Of a stretch of DNA of 64,000 bases, positions 21,093-34,199 are shown piece after piece. The notes under the pieces were generated by a model. It searched no databases, had not been told where the DNA came from, and saw only the letters and a list, made by a program, of their open reading frames with translations. Source of the DNA: Aquilaria yunnanensis (lineage: Eukaryota > Streptophyta > Magnoliopsida > Malvales > Thymelaeaceae). The stretch spans positions 84,074,001-84,138,000 of the forward strand of contig CM077597.1 of assembly GCA_039654915.1 (NCBI GenBank), written 5' to 3'. A program made the position numbers and the translations under genes. How positions within the stretch are numbered: the first letter of the stretch is position 1; each line of letters opens with the position of its first letter.

Positions 21093-22658
21093 TGGTTAGT
21101 TGTCGAAACTGTAAAAAATAATTCTGGTATCACTGATAACTCAAAATAAATAAATTTGTAGTATAGTAGTGAAAATTAGGTCAAATCCTAAGGGAAATTG
21201 GTTAACCGAAAGCTTCCTGTCAGAAAACTAAAATAAAAGGTTACAGGGTTTTCTTGAATTGAATGCTAAAATAAATTAACCAATACTAAAAAGCTTGGTT
21301 CAATGTTGATTATCCATTCCAGTTATGCAGTTGATCATTGAAAGAAAATATTTCTTCAATCCAAGCAAATAAATAGGACTCTCTTTAAAGCTGAAAAGAA
21401 CCTAAAGAATTCAACAGTAAAATTAACCAGAAAAAACTTCAGATTAATTTCTTAGTTTCGAGTAACTAGATATTGAAAAACAATTTCTAATAAACCTAAA
21501 ATTAGCATTAAGAACAATGAACAAAAGTTTATTCCAGACAATAATCCAAAAGTTTAAACAATTAAACCAATCTTACTTCTCTGTATAAACTAACCTGAAA
21601 TAAAAGCAATCTCAGTCAAATCACTTGCTTCTAAATCAAATTCTTCACCTAAGCGGTTGGAAGAAAATCAAGCAAATTTGCAATCGCATAACCAATCCAA
21701 CAAACGAGAATAAGAAAATTAATTGCAATAAATTTGAACAATAAATAAGTAAATACTTGAAATTAAAGAAAGTTTCAGTAAGAAAAATCAATCCTCACAA
21801 CTGGTGTTGGTGATGAAAATCGTTCAGTTGAATTGAACCAGAAAATTACTCACTCATGATTGGAAGAAAATAATAATAATAATAATAGAAAAATAACTAA
21901 AATTGCGAAAAAGAGAGATAGGGAGAGGGGGTCTGGTGCCAGCTTCGAGAGAGAGAGCCACGAGCTGCTGTACTCTGATTCTAACAAGGCTAACTTAGTG
22001 TGCTAAATTCACAAACTATCTCTAAACTTTGTAAATTTTTATAAAAGTACCCCATACAAATAAAAAGATTCAAACTAACTAGAAGGTTTCAAAATTGTGA
22101 ACCCAAAAACGCTTCAGAACAACAGAGGCAACTTCAAGCTGAGATTCAACCTTGATTCATGCATTATCTCTCAAAACTCAAAGCACGAAATTTTTATATC
22201 TCTTTCTTATATTTAGAATGACACCTGAATCGTATAAAAGGACATCTATAGCCAAAGATATGTCCAAAATACTGAAACTGCTTCCGAACCAGTGATGACT
22301 TACAAATCGCGAATTTGAAGCTGCATTTGACCCTCTTAACGTGCAAACTGGGTTTTTCGCTTTTGAATGTGATTTGTAGCTCTAGATGTTAGCTTTTCAA
22401 TGAACTAATAATCACTTGATTTTGATCTCTATAGTTCAAGATATGATTTTTCTACTAGAATATTGCCAATCTATCAAAATCCTGAAAGAACACAACCAAA
22501 TTAAAACTTGTAAAATTGCAACTAAATCTACTTTCAATCAATTGAGTTTAGATATGCTTTAAGTTACAAACCATACTCAAAGTATATATTTAAGGTTCAA
22601 AACCTATTAAAACATACTAAATATGAGAGAAATAAGTATAATGAATATAAGCTTATCA
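21093..22658 (-). repeat. 3' LTR of Athila-type copy 1
   Basis: On the plus strand it runs from TGGTTAGTTGTCG to AAGCTTATCA; on the minus strand it starts TGATAAGCTTATATTC. The adjacent minus-strand sequence GTGTGGGGAAATT is a plausible polypurine tract. Its reverse complement matches 39696-41260 along its length. Confidence 0.85.
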
Positions 22659-23880
22659 AATTTCCCCACACTTAGCTTTTGCTCGTCCCCGGGAAAAACT
22701 TAAAATAGAAACATACTTTTGAGCTAAACCAAGTAAGATAATTTCACATCCAAGGGTATTGAAAAACTTAATAAGAGGAATTAAGTACGCAGTCTACTCA
22801 GCAATTATAACTCAAAACTAAATAAGTGGTTGAAAACAATTTCTCCTCAAGCTAGTAACAACCACCATTGAAAATCTGAGAAAAACATCAAACTTTTATT
22901 TGAAGTAAAGGAAACAAACTAGGTAGATAAGAACTGAAAAAGTACAACCGGTCTTACCACAAACCCATGGAAAAAAAAAGAAATCAGTTGAGAATTTACT
23001 TTTTTCTTATTTGATTTTTTTTCATTTTATCTTTTTCTTATGTTCTGCTGTTTAGCGAGTGTATAACAGGGGCTCTTACCTTAGGAGAAAACCACAACCT
23101 ACTTCAATACCCAGAACAGCAAAGTAGCAAAAAATTTTGTTTTTCTATTAGAATGCAACAATCCAAACAACAATTTTTTTTTTCTCAAGTGATTCAGATC
23201 ATCCATCAACCGAACAAACCACATATTCAACTTAATAAGCTCATAATCTCACAAGGTTTAAATCAATGTATTAAGTACACAAATTTGATGAAAAAATCAA
23301 CTTCTCGAGATAACCATCAACTAGCTTGATCAAAAAATGCAAAAACAATTTAAATATAAAATTTGAGAGATGCATAAAAACTAATAAATTACTAACTCAA
23401 CACTCAAGCTAAGCATTCAAGAACCAAAAAAGTGAAATCATCTAACAATTCAGATCGATGCTCAAAAGTATGAATAAAACAAAAAATTTAGTTCAAAAAT
23501 TTTGAAAACAAAAAATTATGGCTCAAACTACCCACTCCCCCACACTTAAATCAAACATTGTCCTCAATGTTCACAATAAAAGCACAAATAGGGAAAAGAA
23601 AAGGTATTGCCCTGAAAGGTGATTTCACAGTGATTCGCAGCCCAGAATTTGACTTTAGCTTGTTGCCCATATGATTTAGTTCACCCCCAGCTTGAAAGAG
23701 ATATTGCCTGACCTAGAAAATCAGTTTTGAGAATAAAGAAACCTAAAAAAAATAAAAGCTGAAAAATAAAAATAAAAATAAAAGAAAAAAAATGCTAATT
23801 GTTCATGGCACAAAACCACGCTTGGGTTACCTCCCAAAAGTGCCTTTCTTTGTTGTTTTTGGCTAGATAGTCCCTTCCTG
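22659..23880 (-). other. non-coding 3' region of Athila-type copy 1
   Basis: AT-rich, no gene. It matches, in reverse complement, the tail of the plus-strand copy (about 38400-39695), including the stretch reading GTGTGGGGGA (23537-23546) after CAATGTTTGATTTAA. Confidence 0.7.
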
Positions 23881-24366
23881 CATCAACCAGGGTGCTTTGA
23901 GAATTCCTCATGAAAAGGCTTCAACTTATGTATCTCAGTAATGAACACTTTATCCATTTCCAAACTTTTAAGCTTGACAAATTACACTTTCCATCTTTTT
24001 ATGTGTTTGTGAAACACTTTTTGTCCAACCACAAATGGCATCTCATATTCTTGTTGCAACTTGACATTTTCTTTCTTATCTTTTTGTGCCAACTTTGCTT
24101 GGTTTTCAAACTTTGTTCCTGATTCATTGTGCACCAAAGTATCAATTTTTTCAACAAAAGAAATATAATTATTCTTGTGCACCAAAAATCTCAAGAATTT
24201 CTTGCCCTGTCTCTTTTTTCTTCGATTTTGCCAACTTGCCAGGAAAATGAGGTGGAATCAGATTTTTTGGTTTTGGAAAAATTGGCTCATTATTTACCTT
24301 CTCAGTTGGTGTACCAAAAGTTGATGGTTTTAGGCTATATTGTTCTTTTTTAAGTGCTGCCATTTT
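23880..24366 (-). pseudogene. integrase C-terminal remnant joined to gag linker (Athila copy 1)
   Basis: The minus-strand frame from 24363 gives the KLAKSKKKETGQEILEIF linker that precedes protease in Athila elements. Without any protease it passes into the region with FENQAKLAQKDKKENVKLQQEYEM and VGQKVF (24194-23982), then a frameshifted KLKSLEMDKVF..EIHKLKPFH end near 23920. The last part resembles the integrase C-terminus (Gly-rich barrel followed by KTN/DKVF..HRLKPF). Relative to the plus-strand copy this one has lost about 600 more bases, including protease. Confidence 0.7.
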
Positions 24367-24667
24367 TTATGTGATGGTTTGCACCTTTTTGCCACTTTCA
24401 AGGGTCACGACATTAACATGCTTTCTCGGGTTGATTTCAGCTTGAGATAGTAGTCTTCCTTTTTTAGCTTCAATTTTTGTTCAATGTGGCTGCTGGTTGT
24501 GAAATGTGATTCCCTAAGTCTTTAATACTAGCCCATGTTTCCTATTGAAACATTTGAGTATTGGTAGCTAAAGCTTTCATAATATCCTCTAAAGCCATAC
24601 CTGAATTTGCTACTTGGTTATGTGGTGGAAGAGTTGGTTTGTTGTAACTGACAGATAGATACGATGG

Positions 24668-25735
24668 CTAGTTGTTTGGCTGCCCATATCTCAGATTTGG
24701 GTGATCTCTCCAACCAGGGTTGTATTGATTGACATAGGGGTTATACCTTCTTGGTTTGTTAACAAACCCGCTTATTACATTCACTTGAGGTGTTGTATCC
24801 TCTTGTAGTTGTAGGCACAAGTCAGTAAGGTGTCCTTGAGTAGAGCAAATGCCACAAACACTAGAATTTTGGACCTGTCCCAAGGCAATTTGTCTAACAA
24901 GAGAGGTTAGTTTAGAAAGTTGAGCTTCAATACTCGAAGTTTCTACCTCATTTACCTTCTTCGGCACATTGTCCACCTGTGTCCTAAATTACTGTGACCT
25001 AATTGCCATTTTATAAATCAGGTCTTTTGCTTCTTCGAGCGTCTTTTCTATAAGTGCTCCTCCACTTACAGCATTCAACATGCTTCGATCTATGAACGGC
25101 AGCCCTTCATACAAGTACTATAGCAACAGTTGATTAGAAATCTAGTGATGTGGGCAGCTCACACATAGCTAGTTGAATCTCTCCCAGTACTAATAGAGAT
25201 TTTCCCTGTTGTACTGTTGAATCCTGCTGATTTCTTTCCTAATCGTTCCAGCCCTCAAAACTAGAAAGAACTTCTCAAAAAATTTTCTTTTCAAGTCATT
25301 CCAGGTTCTGATTGAACCGAAGGGAAGGTAGTACAGTCGGTCCTTCTCCTTGTCCGCCAAAGAGAATGGGAAAGCTCTTAGCCTAATCTGTTCTTCTATA
25401 ACTCCGTGTGGTTTCATGGTCGAGCAAACTCCATGACATTCCTTCAAGTGTTTGAGGGGGTCCTCGCCTACAAGACCACAAAAAGTAGGCGATAAATGAA
25501 TTAATCCAGATTTTAATTCAAATGCTATCTCAATATCAGGAAAATTGATCCATAGGGGTTGTTGGACAACATCGGGAGTTGCCAACGCCTTTAGTGTCCT
25601 TTGTGCTGCCATCTCTACAGTAACAACTGCTTCTTCTTCATTTTCTGAGTTGCTGTTCGTAAATGTCGAAGTTGTAAAATTAACCACTTGCCTTTTTACT
25701 TTCCTGTTTGCCTTTGTTGTCTTCTTGATCAAATA
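24668..25735 (-). pseudogene. Athila-type gag (copy 1)
   Basis: Minus-strand frame 25732-25190 encodes the conserved Athila gag block: FPDIEIAFELKSGLIHL, PTFCGLVGEDPLKHLKECH, RAFPFSLADKEKDRLYYLP, TWNDLKRKFFEKFF and GTIRKEISRIQQY. It then breaks; the middle continues with stops (25189-24977). Frame 24976-24668 has the NEVETSSIEAQLSKLTSLVRQ block and a CCHC knuckle (Cys-Gly-Ile-Cys..His..Cys). An in-frame stop follows near 24666. Most similar to the plus-strand copy at 35867. Confidence 0.83.
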
Positions 25736-25860
25736 CTAATTCACCTTTACAAGAAGATCTTGGCATAAGTCAGTTTACTGAGAAAGAAAGAAAGGAAATA
25801 GAATTAATAAAAAAAAAAAAAAATAAATCTCCCTATTAATAAAAATTGATTAATTGTTTA

Positions 25861-27480
25861 GGCCGAGGAGATATGCCCAAGTCGTTTTTGTTTATGCAAT
25901 TTAGTTGACTATGATAGGAGTTGGCACAAGTCCTATTTGTATATAGGATTACAAATTAAGGATATTGCAGAGTTTATTAAAAAGCCATAAAACTTCAAAA
26001 CATTGTCTCTATTAATCTTAAGCTAGACATCTCGCAAAAATCCTACGTGACACTTAACTTCGGCTAGCTCCCAATTGAAGAAAAAGAAGGATCCAGAAAT
26101 TTAATACTTGTCAAAATTTAATCAAGATGTTTCTTAACACTATTATATATCACCATACGATTGAAAGTTCTATAGTATTTATAATAAGTTTCTTAATTCT
26201 TTCTTAATTGAAGTGGCATGCACCATTTAGATACTACGTGGGTGGAGTTTCATAATTTAATTTGTCCCAATTACTTACAGACACAAATTATTATAACTCT
26301 ATTAAAAGTACAAACTCATCCTACTAATTGCAGTAACCATTTGCATTAGCTTCAAGATCATCATGAGACTTCTCTAGTTTTCATTACTTCATCGATCTAC
26401 CATATATGAGACTTATCTAGTCCATATAATTACATAATTTTAACTTGTTTTTACCCATTTTATAATTATTGTTCAACTAGTTTAAAGTTAGGTTCCCATT
26501 ATAGGTGATTTCATTGTGGATTCTCTTATTGTAGAAATAAACAAATCTCCATCAAGTTATATACAAATTTTACATAAATAACAGTGATCACTTCATGAAT
26601 ATTAATCTTAGATGTAATTATGTCTTACACTAATGTGTCAATTACAAATTTCGCAATATGCTTTAAACATGTAGTAGTCTCAACATCACAGTGCAAAGAA
26701 ATAGCCCCCATGATGAGTTGTTGCCGCAACTCTATTTTAGATAACATTGTTTAAGTCATTCCATTTAATCAAAGTGATAAAAATTTAATACTAATTAGCA
26801 ATTTAAATTTGTTTTCTCAATTAGATATGAATTCTATAGCACTTTCACATAAAACAAATATCCACACATAAGGAACCAAAAAAAAAAAATGGCGAGAGAG
26901 AGAGCAGGCGAGAGAGTGTCAGAGAGTGCTTCATGGAGAGGGGCTATCGGGTTGAGCAATAGTGGAGCCAATATATAACCTTTTGGGGGGGGGGGGGGGG
27001 GATCCAAGTCTCAATTAAATCAAGATTTGATGCATATTGAGATAAATGTTGATATGCACCCTCTACTTCTATGCTATTTCCATCTAGATTCGTAAAGTTA
27101 AAAGTTTACCCATTCAATCAAATTTTCAACATAGCAAAAGAGTCAAAAGAAAAAGTATGTATACTAATGCGTTTTGTACTTTGAAAGTTTTCTTACTACC
27201 ACCTTCTCGTTTTACCTTGCGGTTATTCCATTTTTTAAAGTTTCAAATTACTTGTCAAATGAAAAAATATCACTCATACTCATTTGTCTTTTCTACAAAC
27301 CTATTAAAAGTAAAATTTCTTAAATTAAACTCCATAAAATGTTAAAGAGACCATCTTTATGAGATGGAGAGAGTAGTAAATAGCCAAACAAAGTTAAAAT
27401 TATATAATATAGCTATATAAGCATTTCTAATTAATAAATTCAAGAATTTGTTAACTCAATGATTTGTCCATTATTAAGTT
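25861..27480. other. AT-rich non-coding stretch
   Basis: No supported gene or RNA. Contains a GA-rich patch (26889-26935) and a 17-base G run (26985-27001), the longest homopolymer of G in the window. Short frames here lack motifs. Confidence 0.6.
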
Positions 27481-27559
27481 ACCTAGGGACCTAAGGTTCC
27501 AATGTCCATGGACTTGTGTACGCTTATTTCAATGAAATGGCAAATAATTTTAACTTTAA

Positions 27560-29260
27560 GCACGAACGAAGTCAAGGACTTGAGTAGAGTTTCGTCTTCA
27601 TTCTTCTTATCCAATTTTCTAGACAACCGGGAGGTGAGAGTCTTCCAGAGATTCGGCTTATTGGTGGATGTTTATGTTGCTAGGAAGAGAACGAAAGCTT
27701 CAGATTTGGTTTCGTTTGTTACAAAAAACATGAGTGTGAAAATATCTTGGAGAATGAGTTGAATAGTCTGTGGATTGGATCTTATAAGCTAAGGGTGAAT
27801 ATATGTCGATACAGAACGGGCCAGCATGGAATCAGAAGAAGGTCAAAATAAAAACAGAGAAAGACCTACGAGAGAAGATTACCCAAAGATCAATTTGCAA
27901 GGAAAAAAAGGTTGAAGGACGCTCCTACAAAGATGTTGTGAAAGCTGATACAATGAGTTCTGCCAAAGGACACACTCGTAGAAAGCATAATTCGGAAACT
28001 TGGGCTGGAATAGAATTGGCCTCGAATTCTTCAGAGTTGATGTGGTTACACAGTTGCACTGTGGGAGAAGTTAAGGAAGTGGGTTTGTTGACATCATTGC
28101 AGAGGCTCTGTGATGAGGAAAACATTGGTCCATGCAAAGTAAAATATATTGGAGGACTAAGGGTGTTAATTACTCGAGTGCTTGTCGCAAGAAACGGTCG
28201 ACACAATGCTCGTAAATGGAGAAGAATGGTTTTCACAGTGGTTTGAATGGATCGGGCCGTGGCATTCTCAGTTGAACACAGTAGAGTAGATAGACTTGTC
28301 TGGTTGAAATGTGAGGGTATTCCCCTGCAAGCCCGGAACACTAAAACTTTTGCCACCATTGGTGTTCTCTGGGGTAAAGTACTCAGCGATGAGCAAAGTA
28401 CACAGGAGAAAGAAAAGTACTCACTGGAACAACATGGAATTGGAAGATGAACAGACCTCCTTTCTGGAGTGGTCAGACAATGAGCAGGAGAATGTTGGGA
28501 GGGGCCTAATTGGTAATCTATGAATTTTGAATGGGGAAGAAAGTGAAAGGGCGAATGTTACAGGATCAATGACCTTGGGAAAGAAGACACACTAATTGAG
28601 GCAGCTAATGACAGAGCAGCAGTAAAAACGGTGGCACACTTTAATAATAGAACCGAAAATGGAGATGTGGCGGGCACAGAAGTTATTTTGAATCAGGAAG
28701 ACATATCCAACAAAGTTTCTAGTAAGCCAAATTCTTTTAAGGCCCAAAAAGCTACGCAAATCAGTGCTGCCCATTCCGACCCATATTTAAAGCCTGATAA
28801 CCGAAAAAACATTTTGGCATGGCATCAGATTGCTTTAGAAAGTCTAAAGTGAGAAGATCTCTTCCAATGGATGAGATTTTGTCTCGAATTGATGGAAATC
28901 TGAACCAAGCTAAATTACAGATTGTTAAATCGATGATGAAGAATGAAGCGAGAAGAATACAAGCGAAACATAAAGACGAAGTCCAGAGATCAGAGGACAT
29001 TGGCGAGAATGTTGGGAGTTTCGATGGAAAATGTAGCAGGTCTTTCAATTTCAGACAACAAGATCCAAAACATGGTGAATCTGGCGAAGAAGAACTCTGG
29101 TATCGGGATGCAAAGAGGTCACAGCACCTCGTCGAGTGAAGAAAGAGGTTGTCAAAGAAGATGCTTGCGAGGAATTTCTGCAATGCTGCAGAAAATCGGA
29201 ATCTCAGAATCCAAACTTTTAAATAGCATGTGCTGGTGTTTTGTTGTGTAGATTGATAGA
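27560..29260 (+). pseudogene. LINE ORF1 (RRM-type RNA-binding protein)
   Basis: The first part reads SSFFLSNFLDNREVRVFQRFG..VDVYVARKR, an RRM with both RNP-like blocks, as found at the N-terminus of many plant L1 ORF1 proteins. After a stop near 27760 the frame moves to 27803-28246, with a basic region and a DUF4283-like segment around GPCKVKYIGGLRVLI. Further pieces lie at 28631-28852 and 28819-29251. ORF1 protein binds LINE RNA. Broken by at least four stops or shifts. Confidence 0.7.
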
Positions 29261-29839
29261 TTATAGTTCACTGCATCCAACCCAAGACTGATTGGCAATA
29301 AGTAGAAAGACTTTATCACTGTATAAGGCCTTCATTGACATTTTTTATTTTTTCGCCTTGTGTGATTTTCTCATTTAAGACGTTCTCTTTTATGTAGGTC
29401 ACTTTGACTCTATCACTTAGATTATTTTTTGTACCCCTCAGGTATAGGCCACTTCAATTCTATCACATGGGTTATTTTTTACAATGGCTGCGCAGTTTCA
29501 AACCTTGGGCTCTGAAATCATGTTAAAGCAACTAGCATAAAACTAATTGGTAATAAGTGGAGATGCCTCATTACTAGATAAAACCTTTACTAACCCCTTT
29601 TTTTTTGCCATGGTGATTTTCCCACTTAATAAAAACCACAAATAAGCAACCAATATGAGGATTACTTTAAATAAAATCTATTTTAGTGATTTCAATAATC
29701 TTATCCTTTTGTTGCTAACTATAAAAACCATAAAAAATTGTAATTCACTTGATGTTTCAGTACTTATACACACAAATGAACAGTTTTGTCAAGATTGGAC
29801 TTTAGCCAGAACAAGGAACTGTGGAAGCAAGCAAGAGTT

Positions 29840-32800
29840 AGGGAGATCAACCCTAACCAAAATAAATATCTTAAGCTGGAATATAAGAGGAATTCGGAAG
29901 AAAGAAAAGAAAATAGCAATAAGGAGTCAGTGCAGGATAAGGCAAATAGATTTTCTTCTACTGCAAGAAACGAAAGTGGTGGATGTGAGTCAGATTGTAG
30001 GTCAATAACTTTGTGGAAAAATGACAGGTTTGACTTTGTGGTGAAAGGGTCAGAAGGTAAGTTTGGAGGCTTTGCATGTGCTTGGATTTAGACACATTCT
30101 ATAAGGAGGATTTTTTCTCTAGAAAAAGCTTCCTGGGAGTTCTTGGTAGGTGGAAGGGGTGTGAAGAACCAATTTTGATAGTCAACATCTATGCCCCTAA
30201 AAAATTTTTTGAGAAAAGAGAGTTATGGGACGATCTGAGCCTAATCATGAACAATTTTGGAGGTGCTTGGTGCTACATGGATGACTTTAATTTTAGTCAC
30301 TTCACACAAAAAAAGAACAGGATGTGAAAGTGGCAAGGAAGGCATCAGAGACTTCAACACATCCATTCAAAATGTGCAAGCTGAAGATTTTCTTTTGAGA
30401 GTGAGAAAATTTACTTTGTCTAATGTAGAAGCATCAAAATTGAGTAGGATTCATCGAGCATTGGTATCTGCTAACTTCATGACAATTTGGCCAAATTTAT
30501 CCTTGATTTGTTTGCAGCAAGCTTTATGAGACCATTGCCTAATTATGCTTAGACAGGTTTTCTTAGATTATGGTGCAACCAAGTTCAAATCTGGTGATGC
30601 ATGGATCAGGCATGAGAAATTTCCAAAACGTATTTCAAAAGAGTGGAAGAAATATGACATTCAAGGGAAAGAGAGCTTTCTGGTCAAAGAGAAATTAAAG
30701 GGATTAAAATCTTATTTGAAAGGTTGGAATCTTGATGTATTTGGAAATATTGATGCTATTATAAGCTCCATTTAGCCAAAGCTTAATGAATGTGATTTAA
30801 AGGCAGATGACAATAGTTCGAATGAATTTAAGGTCTCTGATAAAAAAGTCTTGTAGAATCTGCTGTCGGAACAGCTTGGAAGAAAGGAAATATTATTAAA
30901 GTAGAAATTAAGGGAGTAATGGGTTAAAGAAGGAGATGAAAATTCAACGTTCTTTCATAGGTGTATTAACCAAAACTATAGGGAGCTTGCCATCAAAGGA
31001 TTGAAAATGAATTTAAGATGGATTGATGATCCGAGTGAAGTAAAAGCTGAAGCGTTTCACTTCTTTCAAGAGATGTTTAGGGAGGAGCTCAAAAATAAAC
31101 TAGCTTTTTCTTCAAGCAGAATTTCAAAATTGAGTTTGCATGCTTTTGCAGACCTTGAAAGGCCAATTGAGGAGTGTGAAATTAAAAATGCAGTTCTAAA
31201 ATGTGGCAGCTACAAATTGCCTAGTCTTATGGTTTTAACTTCATATTCTTCAAACATTGTAAGGATTTATTTAAGGAGGACATTATATAGTTATGAAGGA
31301 CTTTGAAGCTTCAAGAAGACATGGGAAGGGATGTAATGACTCTTTTATTTCCTTAACCTCTAAGAAAGTCAATCTTCCCATTTTGAATGGCTGTAGGCAT
31401 ATTAGTCTAATCGGTTCTATGTATAAGATAATTGTAAAACTACTAGCGAATAGGCTCAAATCGAAGATCCATTTGTTCATTAGAAACACTTAGTCAAGAT
31501 TTATTCATGGAAGACAAATTTTAGCAGGGATTCTTGTTGTTAATAAGATGGTAAGCTTCTTAGACAATAAAAATCAAAAAGTAGGTTTCATCAAGATTAA
31601 TTTTGAAAAGCCATTTGATAATGTGAATTGGGATTTTTTATTTTCAATGATGCATCAAATGAACTTCAGTGACAACTTTTTTTTTTTTTGTGGTTGGAAT
31701 GTTGTTTGAAGTCAGCTTTAATTTCTATTTTAATAAACGGGAGCTCTATAGGTTAGTTCTTTATGGAGAAAGGCCTTTGTCAAGGAGATTTCATGTCTTC
31801 ATTACCTTTTTGAATTACGGTAGAGGCTTTACATTGTTGGAAGAAGCTGTTTTTCTTTAATTGCTCAAAATAATGAAAGTTAGCTCTATTGCGATTGAAG
31901 ATTCACATCTCCACTTCGCAGATCAAATTATTCTAATGGGGGCATGAAGTGAATCAAATATCTCCCAATCTAAGCATTTAATGAACTATTTTGAGCTTAA
32001 CTCTGGTCAAAAATTTAACTTTTCCAAAATTAGCCTAATTGGTTTAAATGTAACTGTGGATGAAGTTTAGAGTCTTGCCTCTTTACTGGTTGTAGGGCAT
32101 GGAATGCATGTTGGGGCACAAATGTGAACACTTTCCCCTTGGAATGCTATGATTGACAAGTTTAAGCTCAGATTGTCTTCATGGAAAACAATGATTTGTA
32201 GGGGCCCGGCTTACTTTGGTTAGGTCTTGCCTATCCAGCTTGCCTTTGTACCTTTTCTCTTTGTTTTAGGCTTTTTTAGGTGCACTTAAACCTTTTGAAT
32301 ATCTTTGTATTAAAGTAAGGATGGGGAATGGCAAGAAGATTTGTTTGATACCATGGTCAGAGATGATCTTAGATGAATCTGTAGGAGCGTTAAGTGCCAA
32401 AGCTTTGAAGGAAAGAACTTAGCACTCCTCTCAAAAGGGTGGTGGAGATTTAAGTTAGAAACTAAAGCTCTTTATAGGAAAATTGCAATACCTATTTATC
32501 GTGAGAAGGGAGGGTTATGACGGCCATCAAGTAATACTATTTGGGGTAGAATTATAGGGGGCATAAAGTCTTGCTGCATAAAGGAATAAACTTGATAGAT
32601 TGCTCTTCATTGAAGGTAAGGAATTAGGAAGCAATCAAATTTTGGCTTGATAACTAGGTAAGGCATAAGCAATTGTCCACTAAATTTCCTAGGATATTTA
32701 GTCTTCCCACAAACAAATTTTCAAAGGCAGTTGAAAATCGGAGTGTAAACTAGAAATTTGTGGTATTTGTAGCAGAGTTTGCACAGGGCAACAAAAGGAA

Positions 32801-32980
32801 GGGAAACTTCTAAATTGATCAATTTTCATGTCAAACTAGATTTTTTCGTACTGAAAATTCCTCTCCAAATGCTCAACAGTGATGGTAAATTCTTTCTCAG
32901 AAGTTTTGCAACCTTTATCAATTATATTCATGCAAAAGTCATTCATCAAGCATCAGACTTTACTTGGAACAGGTGATGCC
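29840..32980 (+). pseudogene. LINE ORF2 (endonuclease and reverse transcriptase)
   Basis: The apurinic-type endonuclease starts with ILSWNIRGIRKKEKK (about 29868) and has the DFLLLQET block (29958); VNIYAPKKFFEKRELWDDL lies at 30180. RT blocks: an NLRWIDDPSEVK entry at about 31010, HISLIGSMYKIIVKLLANRLK at 31398, the FIHGRQILAGILVVNK block at 31505, INFEKPFDNVNWDFL at 31595, and the degraded catalytic block HFADQIIL at about 31912-31940, where the second Asp of the FADD motif is Gln. Enzyme inactive on these grounds alone. C-terminal LINE sequence runs on to about 32980 with many stops. Confidence 0.82.
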
Positions 32981-33089
32981 CAATCAAGGTGAATCTTTTC
33001 TTTTTTCAGACAAGTGAGAGAGAATGGTCGAGCAAGAGAGAGTAGGTGTTTAGGGTTACAATTTTGGGAAGAATGTCAAGGGCATGACT

Positions 33090-33850
33090 GGTAGAGTAGA
33101 CTTCAGCAAGTTGATCAGGAGGGTTTCGGTCACTTTCCTTTCTGTAACTTTTTGGATGACTGGGAAGCTAAAAATTTTTAGCTTGTGTTCAAAAGGTTTG
33201 GTTGGGTGATTGAAGGGTCATAGGTTGTGTAGAGTTGACAGGAATGTTGCGAGCCTAAGAAGTATTCAAAAAAAGACAACCTTGCTTTGCAATTCCAAGA
33301 TGACTGCTATTAATGATAAAGAAATGGGAAACGATGGTGGTTATCATGATGCCAACTCAACCTCCAATTTAGAAAATGAAGGGCTATGCCAATTGTTTCT
33401 GGAGAGTGACAATTAACTGATGGGCTAGCAAATTTTAGGCCTCTCACAACTAATAAGAAGGAGATAGTTAAAACTAGGTAGAAGTCAAGTGGATCTAGGC
33501 CTTAGGAAACTATTCATAAACTCAACAAAGAAGTTAGGCCCAAGAAAAAGTATAAGTTGAAGCTTGTATCTAAGGTCCTCACTTTTAATCTTTTACATTC
33601 CTCGTCTTTTAGATTGTTGAAAGAAGCTTCTCTTGCACCTCTAGTAGGGGATGATAACTCCATTTCAAGCAAAGATGCAGGCGAGTCAGTCTCCGATTTA
33701 ATGAGACTTATTGGACAGAAGTCTTTCAATATGGTTGGATTTTTACACTCTAACACCAACGTATTGAACGATGAACTACATCTCTTATCGATCTTGCTAG
33801 AAACCTCAAAGTAATGCACAAAATGAATTGTATCCATATTTATATTCCCC
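33090..33850 (+). pseudogene. LINE ORF1 fragment
   Basis: Near 33110-33230 a frame reads FCNFLDDWEAKNF..VFKRFGWVIEGS, which parallels the RRM of the LINE ORF1 at 27585. It is followed by basic low-similarity sequence to about 33850. No endonuclease or RT follows. A second, separately truncated insertion. Confidence 0.5.
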
Positions 33851-34199
33851 ATCCTGTCCTCAAAAAATTGAATTTGAAACTGTTTGGGCTCGATGCCTTG
33901 GATCCTCTACACATCCACAAAACATTTTTTACTTCGACCTTTGTAATAAGACTTTCTAGATATTTTTGCAACTTTTTCAGATAATGTTTTAAACCATATT
34001 GTTTTAAAACCTGGCTAAGTTGGTATCTATTTACAAAAATTCTTTAAAAGAAAGTTGAACATTTCTTTTTTATTTATCAAAAAAATTTTTGGTTCAAAGA
34101 TTGTGATAAAGTGAAAGTGCATTTCTGTAAAAGGGGAGTTCATACTAGGGCACTATAATTACACTTATCACTGGGAATTAGTAAATGAAGAGCGACTTG

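Larger units (their letters stand above)
21093..25860 (-). mobile_element. Athila-type non-autonomous LTR element, 5'-truncated (copy 1)
   Basis: Minus-strand order: gag (25735-24668), a short linker, an integrase C-terminal remnant (about 24194-23880), a long non-coding tail, polypurine tract and 3' LTR (22658-21093). Protease, RT, RNase H and integrase core are absent. The sequence matching the second copy stops just upstream of gag at about 25,860, so PBS and 5' LTR are lost. It belongs to the same family as the plus-strand copy at 34.8-41.3 kb, with near-equal LTR lengths (1566 and 1565). It abuts the MULE transposase at its N-terminal part. Confidence 0.85.
27480..33000 (+). mobile_element. 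L1-type LINE, near full length, decayed
   Basis: ORF1 with RRM-like domain (from about 27580) is followed by ORF2 with endonuclease (29840-30320), RT (30900-31960) and C-terminal part (to about 32980). The order and the motifs are those of plant L1 elements. Many stops and frameshifts are spread evenly, so it is an old copy. A target-site duplication could not be found by eye, and no clear poly(A) tail marks the end, so both limits are approximate. Confidence 0.82.
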